Shown here: in pieces, positions 41,198 through 49,236 of the stretch
Position numbering within the stretch: the first letter of the stretch is position 1
Layout of the letters: each line of letters begins with the position of its first letter
NCBI GenBank assembly: GCA_964352615.1
Contig: CAYGSG010000004.1
Span: 5,522-69,521 of the forward strand
Direction of reading: 5' to 3'
Origin: OFTM382 sp964352615
Lineage (GTDB): Bacteria > Planctomycetota > Phycisphaerae > Phycisphaerales > UBA1924
Length of the DNA: 64,000 bases
Translations under genes and position numbers: made by a program
The notes under the pieces: model-generated
The model's input: only the letters and a program-made list of their open reading frames with translations
Databases searched by the model: none
What the model was told of the DNA's origin: nothing

Positions 41198-41631
41198 GGC
41201 CCGGTTTCCTTGGCGCGGAGGTCCAGACTCGATAGATCGGTGTTTTCGCCGGTTCCACCCGGCTGACCGTCAGCCCCCAGGCTGATGACCTCGTACGGGT
41301 GGCCATCGGGCCCGGGCACCACGAACTGGTACGCGTTGCCCCACGGGTCGAGCAGCTGCTGAGGGCTCAGGTAGTACGCCGAGGTTGGCGATGCGTTGCC
41401 GTCGGTGAGCACGGCCAAGCCGGTCGCGGCATCGGGCCATTGGCCCGTATCGATCTTGTACGACTCGACCTTGCCGATCACGATGCCGATACCGGTCTTG
41501 GCGATCTCACGCTTGCCCTTGCCAAACGCGCCCGAGAAGCCAAGAGAGAGCGTTGCGGCGATGATGCCCAGCAGCACCACGACCGCGAGCACCTCTACAA
41601 GCGTCATGCCCGGGCGAGAAGCGATCTTCAT
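41194..41631 (-). CDS. gspG: Major pseudopilin GspG
   Basis: 145 residues. Leader MKIASRPG|MTLVEVLAVVVLLGIIAATLSL; then DTGQWPDAATGLAVLTDG, the LLDPWGNAYQFVVPGPDG motif and DGQPGGTGENTD. These are hallmarks of GspG: the conserved DPWGNxY and the C-terminal calcium-site aspartates. It is the major subunit of the pseudopilus. Confidence 0.92.
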   Translation of the reverse strand: MKIASRPGMTLVEVLAVVVLLGIIAATLSLGFSGAFGKGKREIAKTGIGIVIGKVESYKIDTGQWPDAATGLAVLTDGNASPTSAYYLSPQQLLDPWGNAYQFVVPGPDGHPYEVISLGADGQPGGTGENTDLSSLDLRAKETGP

Positions 41632-42854
41632 CGGATGATCTCCTGGAGACGGATGAGGGGCAGCACCGCGCCCATCACGACAAGGCCGATCACTCCCGAC
41701 AACGCGAGCACGACGGCCGGTTCTGCGATGCGGGCCAGCGCATCGATGGCCCGCTCGGCTCTGCGGCGCTCGCGGCTGGCGATCGCAGCGAGCACATCGG
41801 GCAGTTCGCCCGCGGTCTCGCCGATGTGCAGCAGCCTTGAAGTAGTAGGGTCAATGGAGGTGTTCTCTTGCAGAGCCTCGCTGAACGCTTCGCCCGCTGA
41901 GACGCGTTGTGCTGCTGTAAGAATCGAATCGCGCAGGCCTGCAGACCCCAAGCCTCGGAGCGTTGCTGCGGCTGTCTGCAGCGCTTCAACGAGCGGGATG
42001 CCAACACTCAAGAGTTCCGAGAGCACTCCGAAGAGACCAGCGACCCGAACACGGCGAACGACTCTCGGTGTGACCCGATCGGCGAGTTGCCCGATCCAGG
42101 CTCGTAGTCCCGCGGATCGCGCGATGACGAGGCGAGCCGCGATAGCGAGCAGCGGCAGTGCGATGAGCATCAGCGGACCGAAACGCAGCAGGCCCTGACC
42201 CAAGGCGATGATCGCAAGCGTGAGCCCCGGTGGCTCGACACCCGCATCGGTCAGCATCGACACCAAGTCAGGCAGCGTGCGGCTGGACAGGAAAACCACG
42301 ACACCGATCCCCACGCACAAGACGATCAACGGATACGTCAGGATTGCGATCAGCTTGGAGGTCAGCGCCGATGAGCGTTCCTGGCGATCTGACAGGCGTT
42401 GCAACACAGCAGCCAGCGTGCCAGCCGACTCACCGGCCCTGAGCATCTCCACCTCGACCCCGTCGAACCACGCACGCTCTTTCGCGCACGCGCCAGCGAA
42501 GCTAGTGCCGGCGCTGACCTCAGCGCGGAGGCTCGCGGTCAAGCTGTGGAGCGGGCCGGAGGAGCCGCCGACGCTCGACAGCGCCTCGCTGATCGGCAGA
42601 CCGGCATCGAGCATGGTGGACAGCGCATCGAACGCCTCGGCTTTGAGAGGCTGGCGGCGGCCTCGCAGGTACTCATCCAGCCATGTTCTCCAGAAGCTGG
42701 CCGAGCCGGTTGATCGCACGGCCCGCATGTCAACGACCTGCAGCCCCACGCGCAGCAGGCTCGATCGCAGCTCCGCCGCCGTCGTCGCCTGCATGCGGCC
42801 CTTGCGCGCCGGGCCGCCGGTGTGCGGGATCGCCGTGTAGCGGAAGACCGTCAC
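41628..42854 (-). CDS. gspF: Type II secretion inner-membrane protein GspF
   Basis: 408 residues. Two repeats of the GspF domain, each ending in a hydrophobic pair: LIAILTYPLIVLCVGIGVVVFLSS and LRFGPLMLIALPLLAIAARLV. The C-terminal helix AVVLALSGVIGLVVMGAVLPLIRL closes the protein. Conserved MLDAGLPISEALSSVG and GAGxxLxxAL… pattern (AGESAGTLAAVLQRLSDRQE) are visible. Platform protein of the pilus machinery. Confidence 0.92.
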   Translation of the reverse strand: MTVFRYTAIPHTGGPARKGRMQATTAAELRSSLLRVGLQVVDMRAVRSTGSASFWRTWLDEYLRGRRQPLKAEAFDALSTMLDAGLPISEALSSVGGSSGPLHSLTASLRAEVSAGTSFAGACAKERAWFDGVEVEMLRAGESAGTLAAVLQRLSDRQERSSALTSKLIAILTYPLIVLCVGIGVVVFLSSRTLPDLVSMLTDAGVEPPGLTLAIIALGQGLLRFGPLMLIALPLLAIAARLVIARSAGLRAWIGQLADRVTPRVVRRVRVAGLFGVLSELLSVGIPLVEALQTAAATLRGLGSAGLRDSILTAAQRVSAGEAFSEALQENTSIDPTTSRLLHIGETAGELPDVLAAIASRERRRAERAIDALARIAEPAVVLALSGVIGLVVMGAVLPLIRLQEIIR

Positions 42855-44386
42855 GCCTGAACCTCTGCGTCGGGCTCCGCTTCGATGGCCGCGTCTTCAC
42901 GACCGAGACCCGAGAGCACCCGGGCAACCTCGGCGTGGGTCGTAACACCGATGCTGGCCAGACGCTTGCCCTCGTCCTCGAGGCTGCGCGTTCCGGCCGC
43001 TTGAGCGGTATCGCGGATCGTCATGGCGGTCGCACCCGATGAGATGAGTGAGCGGATCTCGTCTGAGATTTCTAGCAGCTCGTACACACCCAACCGGCCG
43101 GAGTAGCCCGAGGCGAAGCACGCTTCGCAGCCCTTTCCTTGGCAGTCCTCGTGGAGCTTGCGGACGAGCCGCTGGGCGAGCACCGCCGAGAGCGAAGCGC
43201 TGACCAGGTACGGCTCGACGCCCAGGTCTACCAATCGCGTCACGGCGCTAGCCGCGTCGTTGGTGTGCAGCGTCGAGAACACCAGGTGGCCCGTCAGGCT
43301 CGCCTGGATCGCGGTGCGCGCCGTATCGGCATCCCGGATCTCGCCCACCATCACCACGTCGGGGTCCTGCCGCAAGATATGCCGCAGGCCGCTCGCGAAC
43401 GTGACCCCCTTCTTCGTGTTGACCTGCGCCTGGCTGATCGCGATGCCCGATGACGACAGCTCGTACTCGATCGGATCTTCGATCGTCATGATGTTGAGGT
43501 CGCCACGCCGGTCGAAGCTCTCGTCGGTCGCCAGCCAGCGCAGCGTCGTGTAAAGCGTGGTAGTCTTGCCCGAGCCCGTCGGACCTGTTACGAGCACGAT
43601 GCCGCTTGTGCGCGAGGCACGCGCCAGAAACCTTGGTCGAAGGTCGCCTGGCATGCCCAGCGCCGCCAGGTCTCGCGGCTGGGCCTTGGACTCGGCCTCC
43701 AGGAGCCTGAGCACCGCACGCTCCCCGTGGCGGGTAGGAAGCGTGCTGATGCGCAGATCGATCGTGCGGCCCGAACCGATCGTCACCGTGCATCGACCGT
43801 CCTGGGGCAGCCTCCGCTCGGCGATGTCCATCTTGCCGAGCACCTTCACGCGGCTGACCAGCGGCGGGCCGATGGAAGCGGGCAGCTCGCGCAATGTCTG
43901 CAGCACGCCGTCTACTCGGAACCGCACCAGCGTGCGGTCACCCAACGGCTGGAGGTGCAGGTCGCTTGCGTTGCGGCGGCACGCCTCGAACAGCATCGCG
44001 TCGAGCAGGCGCACGACCGGTGCCTTGCCGTCGGTCGAGAGCAGATCGCGATCGGCGCTGTCGATGAGCGCTTCGATGTCCGCTGCATCGGGCTCGTAGC
44101 TCTCCCCATCAGCCTGCACGGATCGATCGCTGTACGCCGCGTCGATTCTGCTTGCAAGCGTCTCCGCGTCGAGCACCGAGCACTCGACGGGTCTCCCAAG
44201 CCTCACGCCGATGTTGTGCGGGACGCATCGAGGCGTGGAATCGGCGACGAGTAGCTGTTCTGTGGAGTCAAGAGTGCCCGCGCTGAGCACCAGATGGAGC
44301 CTTGAAAAGTCGTGCGACACGTTCGCCATGAACTCAGGCGATGGTGCTGCTTGCGAGACCTCGACCTTTACGTCCAAGGCCGTCAC
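42851..44386 (-). CDS. gspE: Type II secretion ATPase GspE
   Basis: 511 residues. Walker A GPTGSGKTTT (268-277), the Asp box MTIEDPIEYEL, His box LRHILRQDPDVVMVGEIRDADTA, and Walker-type TGHLVFSTLHTNDA. A cysteine cluster at the C-terminus (KLHEDCQGKGCEACFASGYSGRLGVYELL) matches the zinc knuckle of GspE, reduced to three cysteines. The N-terminal N1E-like domain is present. It powers pseudopilus assembly. Confidence 0.95.
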   Translation of the reverse strand: MTALDVKVEVSQAAPSPEFMANVSHDFSRLHLVLSAGTLDSTEQLLVADSTPRCVPHNIGVRLGRPVECSVLDAETLASRIDAAYSDRSVQADGESYEPDAADIEALIDSADRDLLSTDGKAPVVRLLDAMLFEACRRNASDLHLQPLGDRTLVRFRVDGVLQTLRELPASIGPPLVSRVKVLGKMDIAERRLPQDGRCTVTIGSGRTIDLRISTLPTRHGERAVLRLLEAESKAQPRDLAALGMPGDLRPRFLARASRTSGIVLVTGPTGSGKTTTLYTTLRWLATDESFDRRGDLNIMTIEDPIEYELSSSGIAISQAQVNTKKGVTFASGLRHILRQDPDVVMVGEIRDADTARTAIQASLTGHLVFSTLHTNDAASAVTRLVDLGVEPYLVSASLSAVLAQRLVRKLHEDCQGKGCEACFASGYSGRLGVYELLEISDEIRSLISSGATAMTIRDTAQAAGTRSLEDEGKRLASIGVTTHAEVARVLSGLGREDAAIEAEPDAEVQA

Positions 44387-46524
44387 CGGATCATCCTCGG
44401 CGCAACCTCGGGCCAGCCGTCATCAACACCCGCTGCATCGGTCTGCTGATCGCTCAGGAACCGAAGATCCGCGAACGTCGGTGACCTGAGCACCTCGGCC
44501 CGTATGAACACGTAGAACTTGCTCTTTGAGTTGGAACGGGACCGGTTCTTGAAGAGCTCCCCGATCAGCGGGATGCTGCCAAGGCCGGGGACGCGCGTCT
44601 CGGCGTCTCCGTCCGTGTTCACTTCGATGCCGCCGACCGCCACCGTGTAGCCATCGGGGATCGTTGCCACACTCGATACGCTTGTCTGCTGCCGCGGTGG
44701 CGGAAGGCTCGCGCTGGCCGACTCGCCCACAAAGGCGCTGAGCGACACCGAGTATTCGAGACGCACGTGCCCGCCCTCGGCAATCTGCGGCGTGACCTGC
44801 ACCTGCGTGCCCGCCGACTCTGAGCCACCGAACGATGTAGTGGCCACTGTGTCCGATGCGTTGGTGCTCAGGAACGGCGCTTCGAGCACCGCGTCCAGTG
44901 TCGCGGGCGAGTTGTTCTCAACAAGCACACGCGGCGTGCTGACCGATCGCCCTTGATTGACGGCTTCAAGTGCGCGCACCACCACGCTGAACTCACCCGG
45001 CGTCAGCACCACGCCGGTCAGGCCCGCCCCGGCCCCGCCGACCGCCGTGGCTGCGGCATCGGCGCCCAAGCCGAAGAGCGATGACAACCTACCGATCGAG
45101 TTGTCGGGGCCATCAATGAGCCGGTCGATCTCGACGCCCAGGTCAAGGCTCTCGTCATCGCTCAGACTGACCATCAGCACCTCGAGCATCACCTGAGCTT
45201 GGCGGACATCCAGCCGCTCGATGAGCGATTCGACCCGCGAGTGCTCCGCAGGAGTCGCCACCGCAAAGAGCGAGTTGCTCGCGCGGTCAGCCACAAGATT
45301 CGGGAGCTCTTGGGTGTCCAGGCCCCCGCCTACGGCCGAGGGAGCTGCCGCGCTCGGACGCGATGCCAAAACTGGCAAAGGCTGATCATCGCCCTCGATC
45401 ACATCAGACCCCGGCAGCGCAAGCAGCTGCTCAAGCAGCGGCAGCACATCGTCCACATCGCGGTTCTTGAGCACGTACTGCCGAGCGGGCCTGCGGCTCG
45501 CCTCGGGCACGGAATCGAGTTCCGTAAGCACACGCTGCACCGCGGCGTGATCGTCTTCGGTCCCCGTGACAAGCAGCGCGCCGGTCAGATCATTGACAAG
45601 AAGCCTTCGCCGATCATCCGACTCCAGATCGAGCGCGGACTGTTCGAGCAGCTTCGCGATCTCTGCGGCGCCGAAGGCAGCGGGCGTGTACGACTGGGTC
45701 CGCACAGGGGGTAGAGAGTCGAGAGACTCCAAGAGCATCCGCCAGCGAGCTGCGTCGCGGGCCGGCGCGATGATGAACAGCTCGTTGTTCTTCGCGAGCA
45801 GCTTGCCCGCGTAGGGCCTGCTGCCAAGCGTCGACACAGACTCTGCGACAGATGTGGCAAGCTCGCTCAGAGCTTCTGCGCTGCGTGATCGCGGCAGGTA
45901 GCGCGTGGCCGTGACCATGGATGCACTACCGTCGATCCGGTCGAGCATGGCACCGATCTCGGCCAGGCGAGCGCCGTCATCCGAGACCACAACGAACGCC
46001 GTTCCAGGAACCGCCTCGGCTGAACCTAGGCCGTCACTCAGCAGCGGTTTGATGGCCTCGATCAGGCTCGAGGCCGAACGGTGCTGCGCCTCGATGATCA
46101 TCGAGCCGAACAGGCCGCCCAGAGGCGCCGGCTGGTCCAGGAACGCGGGGCCACGTCCCGACCGGCTGGCCTCATTGGCGCGCACCACCGCGAGCCCGCC
46201 GTCCGTCATTTCCACAAACACCCAGCCTCTTGATGCCAACACGCTAGACGCCAGCGGGAAGAGCTCGTCGGACTGAACCGACCCAGCTCCCCGAAGCGTC
46301 ACCTCTCCGCGCAGCTGCGCTTGGTCGTAGGTAACGGCCATGCCCGCTTGATTCGCCGCGAGATCCACAAGGCGGGCAAGATCGAGGCGATCCGGAAGAC
46401 TCACCCGCTCAGCAGCGGCGATGTCATCCTGCCCGTTCGAGACTCCCGTAATCAGGCAGACGAGCGCTGCCACCGCCAGAAGCCGTGACCGACTACTCGA
46501 ACTCTCAGCGCACCAAGCACCCAT
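44383..46524 (-). CDS. gspD: Type II secretion secretin GspD
   Basis: 713 residues with a signal peptide (RLLAVAALVCLITGVSNGQ). N0/N-domains in the first half (ANQAGMAVTYDQAQLRGEVTLRGAG; SSLIEAIKPLLSDGLG), then the secretin core: VLMVSLSDDESLDLGVEID, LVENNSPATLDAVLEAPFLS, VTPQIAEGGHVRLEYSVSLS, and the closing VPGLGSIPLIGELFKNRSR. It is the outer-membrane pore of the system and the first gene of the operon, with a candidate regulatory inverted repeat 146 bases upstream. Confidence 0.93.
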   Translation of the reverse strand: MGAWCAESSSSRSRLLAVAALVCLITGVSNGQDDIAAAERVSLPDRLDLARLVDLAANQAGMAVTYDQAQLRGEVTLRGAGSVQSDELFPLASSVLASRGWVFVEMTDGGLAVVRANEASRSGRGPAFLDQPAPLGGLFGSMIIEAQHRSASSLIEAIKPLLSDGLGSAEAVPGTAFVVVSDDGARLAEIGAMLDRIDGSASMVTATRYLPRSRSAEALSELATSVAESVSTLGSRPYAGKLLAKNNELFIIAPARDAARWRMLLESLDSLPPVRTQSYTPAAFGAAEIAKLLEQSALDLESDDRRRLLVNDLTGALLVTGTEDDHAAVQRVLTELDSVPEASRRPARQYVLKNRDVDDVLPLLEQLLALPGSDVIEGDDQPLPVLASRPSAAAPSAVGGGLDTQELPNLVADRASNSLFAVATPAEHSRVESLIERLDVRQAQVMLEVLMVSLSDDESLDLGVEIDRLIDGPDNSIGRLSSLFGLGADAAATAVGGAGAGLTGVVLTPGEFSVVVRALEAVNQGRSVSTPRVLVENNSPATLDAVLEAPFLSTNASDTVATTSFGGSESAGTQVQVTPQIAEGGHVRLEYSVSLSAFVGESASASLPPPRQQTSVSSVATIPDGYTVAVGGIEVNTDGDAETRVPGLGSIPLIGELFKNRSRSNSKSKFYVFIRAEVLRSPTFADLRFLSDQQTDAAGVDDGWPEVAPRMIR

Positions 46525-46669
46525 CGCTGCAGGGTACCTGCTGCTCGGCGATCCCGATAGAGGAAATCCGATGGCCTAGGGCGCGCGCTCGCCGGTCTCC
46601 CCTGCTCCGACCAGGCTCGTGCAAAGAAAAACCCTTGCACCCCCCACCGCTCGCGCTATGTCTGTGAGG

Positions 46670-46688
46670 TCAGAGCAAGCTGCTCTGA
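46670..46688. promoter_or_regulatory. Inverted repeat between the T2SS operon and the small gene at 46827
   Basis: TCAGAGCA (46670-46677), AGC, TGCTCTGA (46681-46688): 8-base perfect arms. It lies about 145 bases upstream of gspD (minus strand) and 139 bases upstream of the 46-residue gene (plus strand). A second repeat, GTGCAA … TTGCAC, lies at about 46618-46640. Operator function is inferred only from symmetry and position. Confidence 0.4.
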
Positions 46689-46826
46689 ACCGGGCGTAGA
46701 AACCCAACCACGCAATGCTCGACCATATGGGTCGGACCACGCCGGATAAGGCCCTAGGCCCCAAGAAGGCGTGCCTTCGCGTGGAGGTTTCTACGGTCCG
46801 GCCCACCAGCGACCAAGGAGCACACC

Positions 46827-46967
46827 ATGACCGAAGAAGACATCACCGAAGAACTCACCAGGATCACCGACGACCTCCACGCCATCGTGTTCAGCCTCAA
46901 GATCCTCGGGCGGGAGTTTGGCCAGCGGAGCTCAACTTCGGATGTCGCGCCCGGTCAGCAGCGCTAG
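46827..46967 (+). CDS. Small 46-residue hypothetical protein
   Basis: Short frame with AAGGAG 7 bases before the ATG. The translation begins MTEEDITEELTRITDDLHAI and continues VFSLKILGREFGQRSS, so it is strongly helical and acidic at the N-terminus. Such a good ribosome site and amphipathic start argue for a genuine peptide. Function unknown. It lies between the T2SS operon and the partition genes. Confidence 0.5.
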   Translation: MTEEDITEELTRITDDLHAIVFSLKILGREFGQRSSTSDVAPGQQR

Positions 46968-47086
46968 CTGGCGGCGTAGCCATCACGACACAACCACGAG
47001 GATGTTGGCAGTCAGGGGTTCGGTCGCCGGACACCCCCTCGCGGTCACTGGAATTTCGCTACTTCATGGACCAGTCGATCGGGTCA

Positions 47087-47102
47087 TATGGACCAATCAA
47101 CT
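47087..47102 (+). repeat. Copy 1 of a 16-base repeat at the end of the partition operon
   Basis: TATGGACCAATCAACT, identical to 48655-48670 in the region upstream of parA. It overlaps the end of the candidate partition-partner gene, so the two copies flank the par operon as direct repeats. Confidence 0.7.
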
Positions 47103-47691
47103 AAGCCCGCTTGAGCGCGGTCCGTAAGTAATCGCACACTGCCTCTTCGTATTCGGCCATCCCGACCGCGTCGCCCTTCGAGGGCCGGCGGAGCGGCTCG
47201 CCTCGCCGGGGGTTGGCCGCCATTGCCTCCTCGGCGATCGCCAGCACAGACCACATCGCGCGCGAAGCCTGGGCGTACGAGACCTTGCTGCCAAACGCGT
47301 GGCTGATGGAATCGAGCGTGGCCTCGATCCGGTCGCTCTCCCCGTCGGTCACCAAGAACTTCTTGTTGACGTGAAACCTGCCGGGGCCCGGATGGGGTCG
47401 TCTCGGAACAGCCGGGCTCAGATGGACCGGAGGCTCCACAGCGGCCCGAGCGGGCGGCGCCCTCCTCGCCCCCCCCACTACCGCTCCGTTGGATGGCGCT
47501 GCCACTGGAACCGGATCAGGCTGGGGAGCATTAATCGGACTTTGTTGGGGTTCCGCTTGATGCACAGGCTGCGGCGCGGGTTCTGGCGCTGGCTGCGGAA
47601 CCGGAGCCGGGATCGCTGGAGCTGACACCGCCGCGGCCAGCCTTGACCGAACCGGATCAACCGCGTCATCTGTCGGAGCTCGCCTAGGCAT
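47101..47691 (-). CDS. Candidate centromere-binding partner of ParA
   Basis: 196 residues. The N-terminal 90 residues are proline/alanine-rich (PAPEPAPQPVHQAEPQQS). The C-terminus is basic to neutral and helical (FHVNKKFLVTDGESDRIEATLDSISHAFGSKVSYAQASRAMWSVLAIAEEAMA). The start overlaps the parA stop by 8 bases. Its place directly after parA is that of the small DNA-binding partner (ParB/ParG type), but no helix-turn-helix was confirmed, so the role is inference. Confidence 0.65.
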   Translation of the reverse strand: MPRRAPTDDAVDPVRSRLAAAVSAPAIPAPVPQPAPEPAPQPVHQAEPQQSPINAPQPDPVPVAAPSNGAVVGGARRAPPARAAVEPPVHLSPAVPRRPHPGPGRFHVNKKFLVTDGESDRIEATLDSISHAFGSKVSYAQASRAMWSVLAIAEEAMAANPRRGEPLRRPSKGDAVGMAEYEEAVCDYLRTALKRA

Positions 47692-48565
47692 TGGCTGCCT
47701 CCGCGTCCGTCACAGGCTTGGCCTCTGCCATGCTGTCAAACTTGTCGGCCGCTTCGAGCCGCTTGAGGACTTCTTGTGCCAAGGCTCGGTACTCGTCCGC
47801 AACCTTGTGCTGCGGATCGGTCTGGAACAGCGTCTTGCCCTGGTCCGAGGCGTTCTCGATCGCCGTCGCCATCGCGATCGGGGTATCAAAAGCGCCCAGC
47901 TCCCCCGCTGCCGCGAATTCCCGCTTGATCCGGTCCATGTAGGTCGAGGCGATCCGGGTCCCTGCCCGGACCTTGCACATGATCACGCCCAGCAATCGCA
48001 GGCCCGAATTGCCCTGCTCCCGGACCGCCTGGATGTCCATCAGGGCGTCGGTTAGCCCCTCCACTGACAGCTTGGCCGGCTCGGTAGACAGGATGAACCA
48101 GTCGGCCGACCTGTACGAGGCCACTGTTGGGGCCGATGCGTTGGGTGCCGTGTCCAGAAAGATGAAGTCGTAATTAGGACGCAGCTTGTCCAGGACCGGC
48201 TTGAGAGTCGCAGAAGGCTCTAGAAACTTGTTCGTGCGGCGGAACTCCTCCTCGAAGCTCTCAAGGTTCCGTCTGGCAGGCAGCAGCTCGACGTTCTCGG
48301 GAAGCTCCGTGCCCTCTACCGGATCCGAACGGACGATCAGCTCTTCCGGCTCCTGCCCCATCAGAGCCTCGAAGGTGCCCAGCCAGTCCGTGCCCAGGCC
48401 GAACCCACGGGTGGCCCCGCAATTGCCATCGAGGTCGATCACCAGCGCCTTCTTGCCCAACTCTCCGAGTGCGGCAGCGAGGTGCAGGGTGTTGGACGTT
48501 TTGCCCACCCCCCCCTTCTGATTGCCGACGGCGATGACCCGACAGGCGGTTTTCTGTTCTGACAT
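47684..48565 (-). CDS. parA: ParA-family partition ATPase
   Basis: 293 residues from the ATG at 48565. Deviant Walker A KGGVGKTSNT (17-26), then a LVIDLDGN switch, PNYDFIFLDTAPNASAPTV (Walker B region) and TEPAKLSVEGLTDALMDIQAVR. Typical of small plasmid partition ATPases that segregate DNA on the nucleoid. The next gene overlaps by 8 bases. Repeats that may be its centromere lie upstream. Confidence 0.93.
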   Translation of the reverse strand: MSEQKTACRVIAVGNQKGGVGKTSNTLHLAAALGELGKKALVIDLDGNCGATRGFGLGTDWLGTFEALMGQEPEELIVRSDPVEGTELPENVELLPARRNLESFEEEFRRTNKFLEPSATLKPVLDKLRPNYDFIFLDTAPNASAPTVASYRSADWFILSTEPAKLSVEGLTDALMDIQAVREQGNSGLRLLGVIMCKVRAGTRIASTYMDRIKREFAAAGELGAFDTPIAMATAIENASDQGKTLFQTDPQHKVADEYRALAQEVLKRLEAADKFDSMAEAKPVTDAEAANA

Positions 48566-48610
48566 ACGTGAGGGCCTCCTTATCCCCAAAATTTTTATCC
48601 CACAGCATTC

Positions 48611-48892
48611 AGGCCATATGGACTGAACGTTTGGGTCTTATGACCTTATGGCCTTATGGACCAATCAACTGGGCCATCTGGCCCATATGTTCGGCCCTTA
48701 TGACCCTATCACATTTGGTTCGATAACCACAAGATACTGATCGGCCAATGATCCGGGTTGTCCACAACAAATTTGGGTCATATGGCCATATGGCCTTATG
48801 ACCTACTTGTTCTGACCTGTTCTTCTGGTCCATCTGGTCCGATCGTTTGGTCCATCTGACCTTATGACCCTGTCGTTCGGGTCAGATGGACC
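48611..48892. repeat. Repeat-rich origin/centromere region between parA and rep
   Basis: Many near-palindromic units of the form GGNCMTMTGRCC: GGCCATATGGACT (48612), GGGTCTTATGACC (48633), GGCCATCTGGCCC (48672), GGGTCATATGGCC (48776), GGTCCATCTGGTCC (48827), GGTCCATCTGACC (48849) and GGGTCAGATGGACC (48879). A DnaA-box-like TTGTCCACA lies at 48758-48766. Such clusters between parA and rep genes are normally iterons or centromere sites. Confidence 0.7.
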
Positions 48893-49062
48893 GTAACTCT
48901 CGGTGCTGCGCGCCTTTACGTGCATTGACGCGCCATCCGACTCGCCACATATTGGGCATGACAGTACCGAATCCCCCACATGTCCGCTTGCCGTCCTTGG
49001 CTCGGATGGGGGTCAACCAGCAAGAAGGAGGCGTGGACACCGCGTAGATCCTCATCAAAAAC

Positions 49063-49098
49063 AAAAACCGCCCAGGCCATTGGGCTGGGCGGTTTTGT
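49063..49098. terminator. Bidirectional-type intrinsic terminator
   Basis: Stem ACCGCCCAG (49067-49075) and CTGGGCGGT (49085-49093), with AAAAAC before and TTTTGT after, so both strands end in a U-run. It separates the origin region from rep. The short frame 48958-49047 ends just before it but is too weak to call a gene. Confidence 0.75.
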
Positions 49099-49216
49099 GT
49101 GTCGTAGGTCTCGGCGGAGCCGGGACGAGCTACTGAACTTCGCACCTTCAATCTAGCTCGAACCCCAGCTCCCGTCAAGAGGAACCCTCTTCGGCACGGG
49201 GTATCGCTGTGTCTAC

Positions 49217-49236
49217 GCACGGAAAGGAGTCCGTGC
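49217..49236 (+). promoter_or_regulatory. Hairpin holding the rep ribosome-binding site
   Basis: GCACGG (49217-49222) and CCGTGC (49231-49236) are perfectly complementary and enclose AAAGGAGT, the Shine-Dalgarno sequence. The 3' arm ends directly at the ATG (49237). Formation of the stem would present the site in the loop or hinder initiation, offering control of Rep synthesis. Confidence 0.5.

Noticed and set aside
46618..46640. GTGCAA…TTGCAC as a terminator
   Set aside because: The T/A run lies inside the loop and not after the stem, so it does not look like an intrinsic terminator.
48958..49047. 29-residue frame (MTVPNPPHVRLPSLARMG …) before the terminator
   Set aside because: Low protein character and no ribosome site; it may be the tail of a decayed gene.
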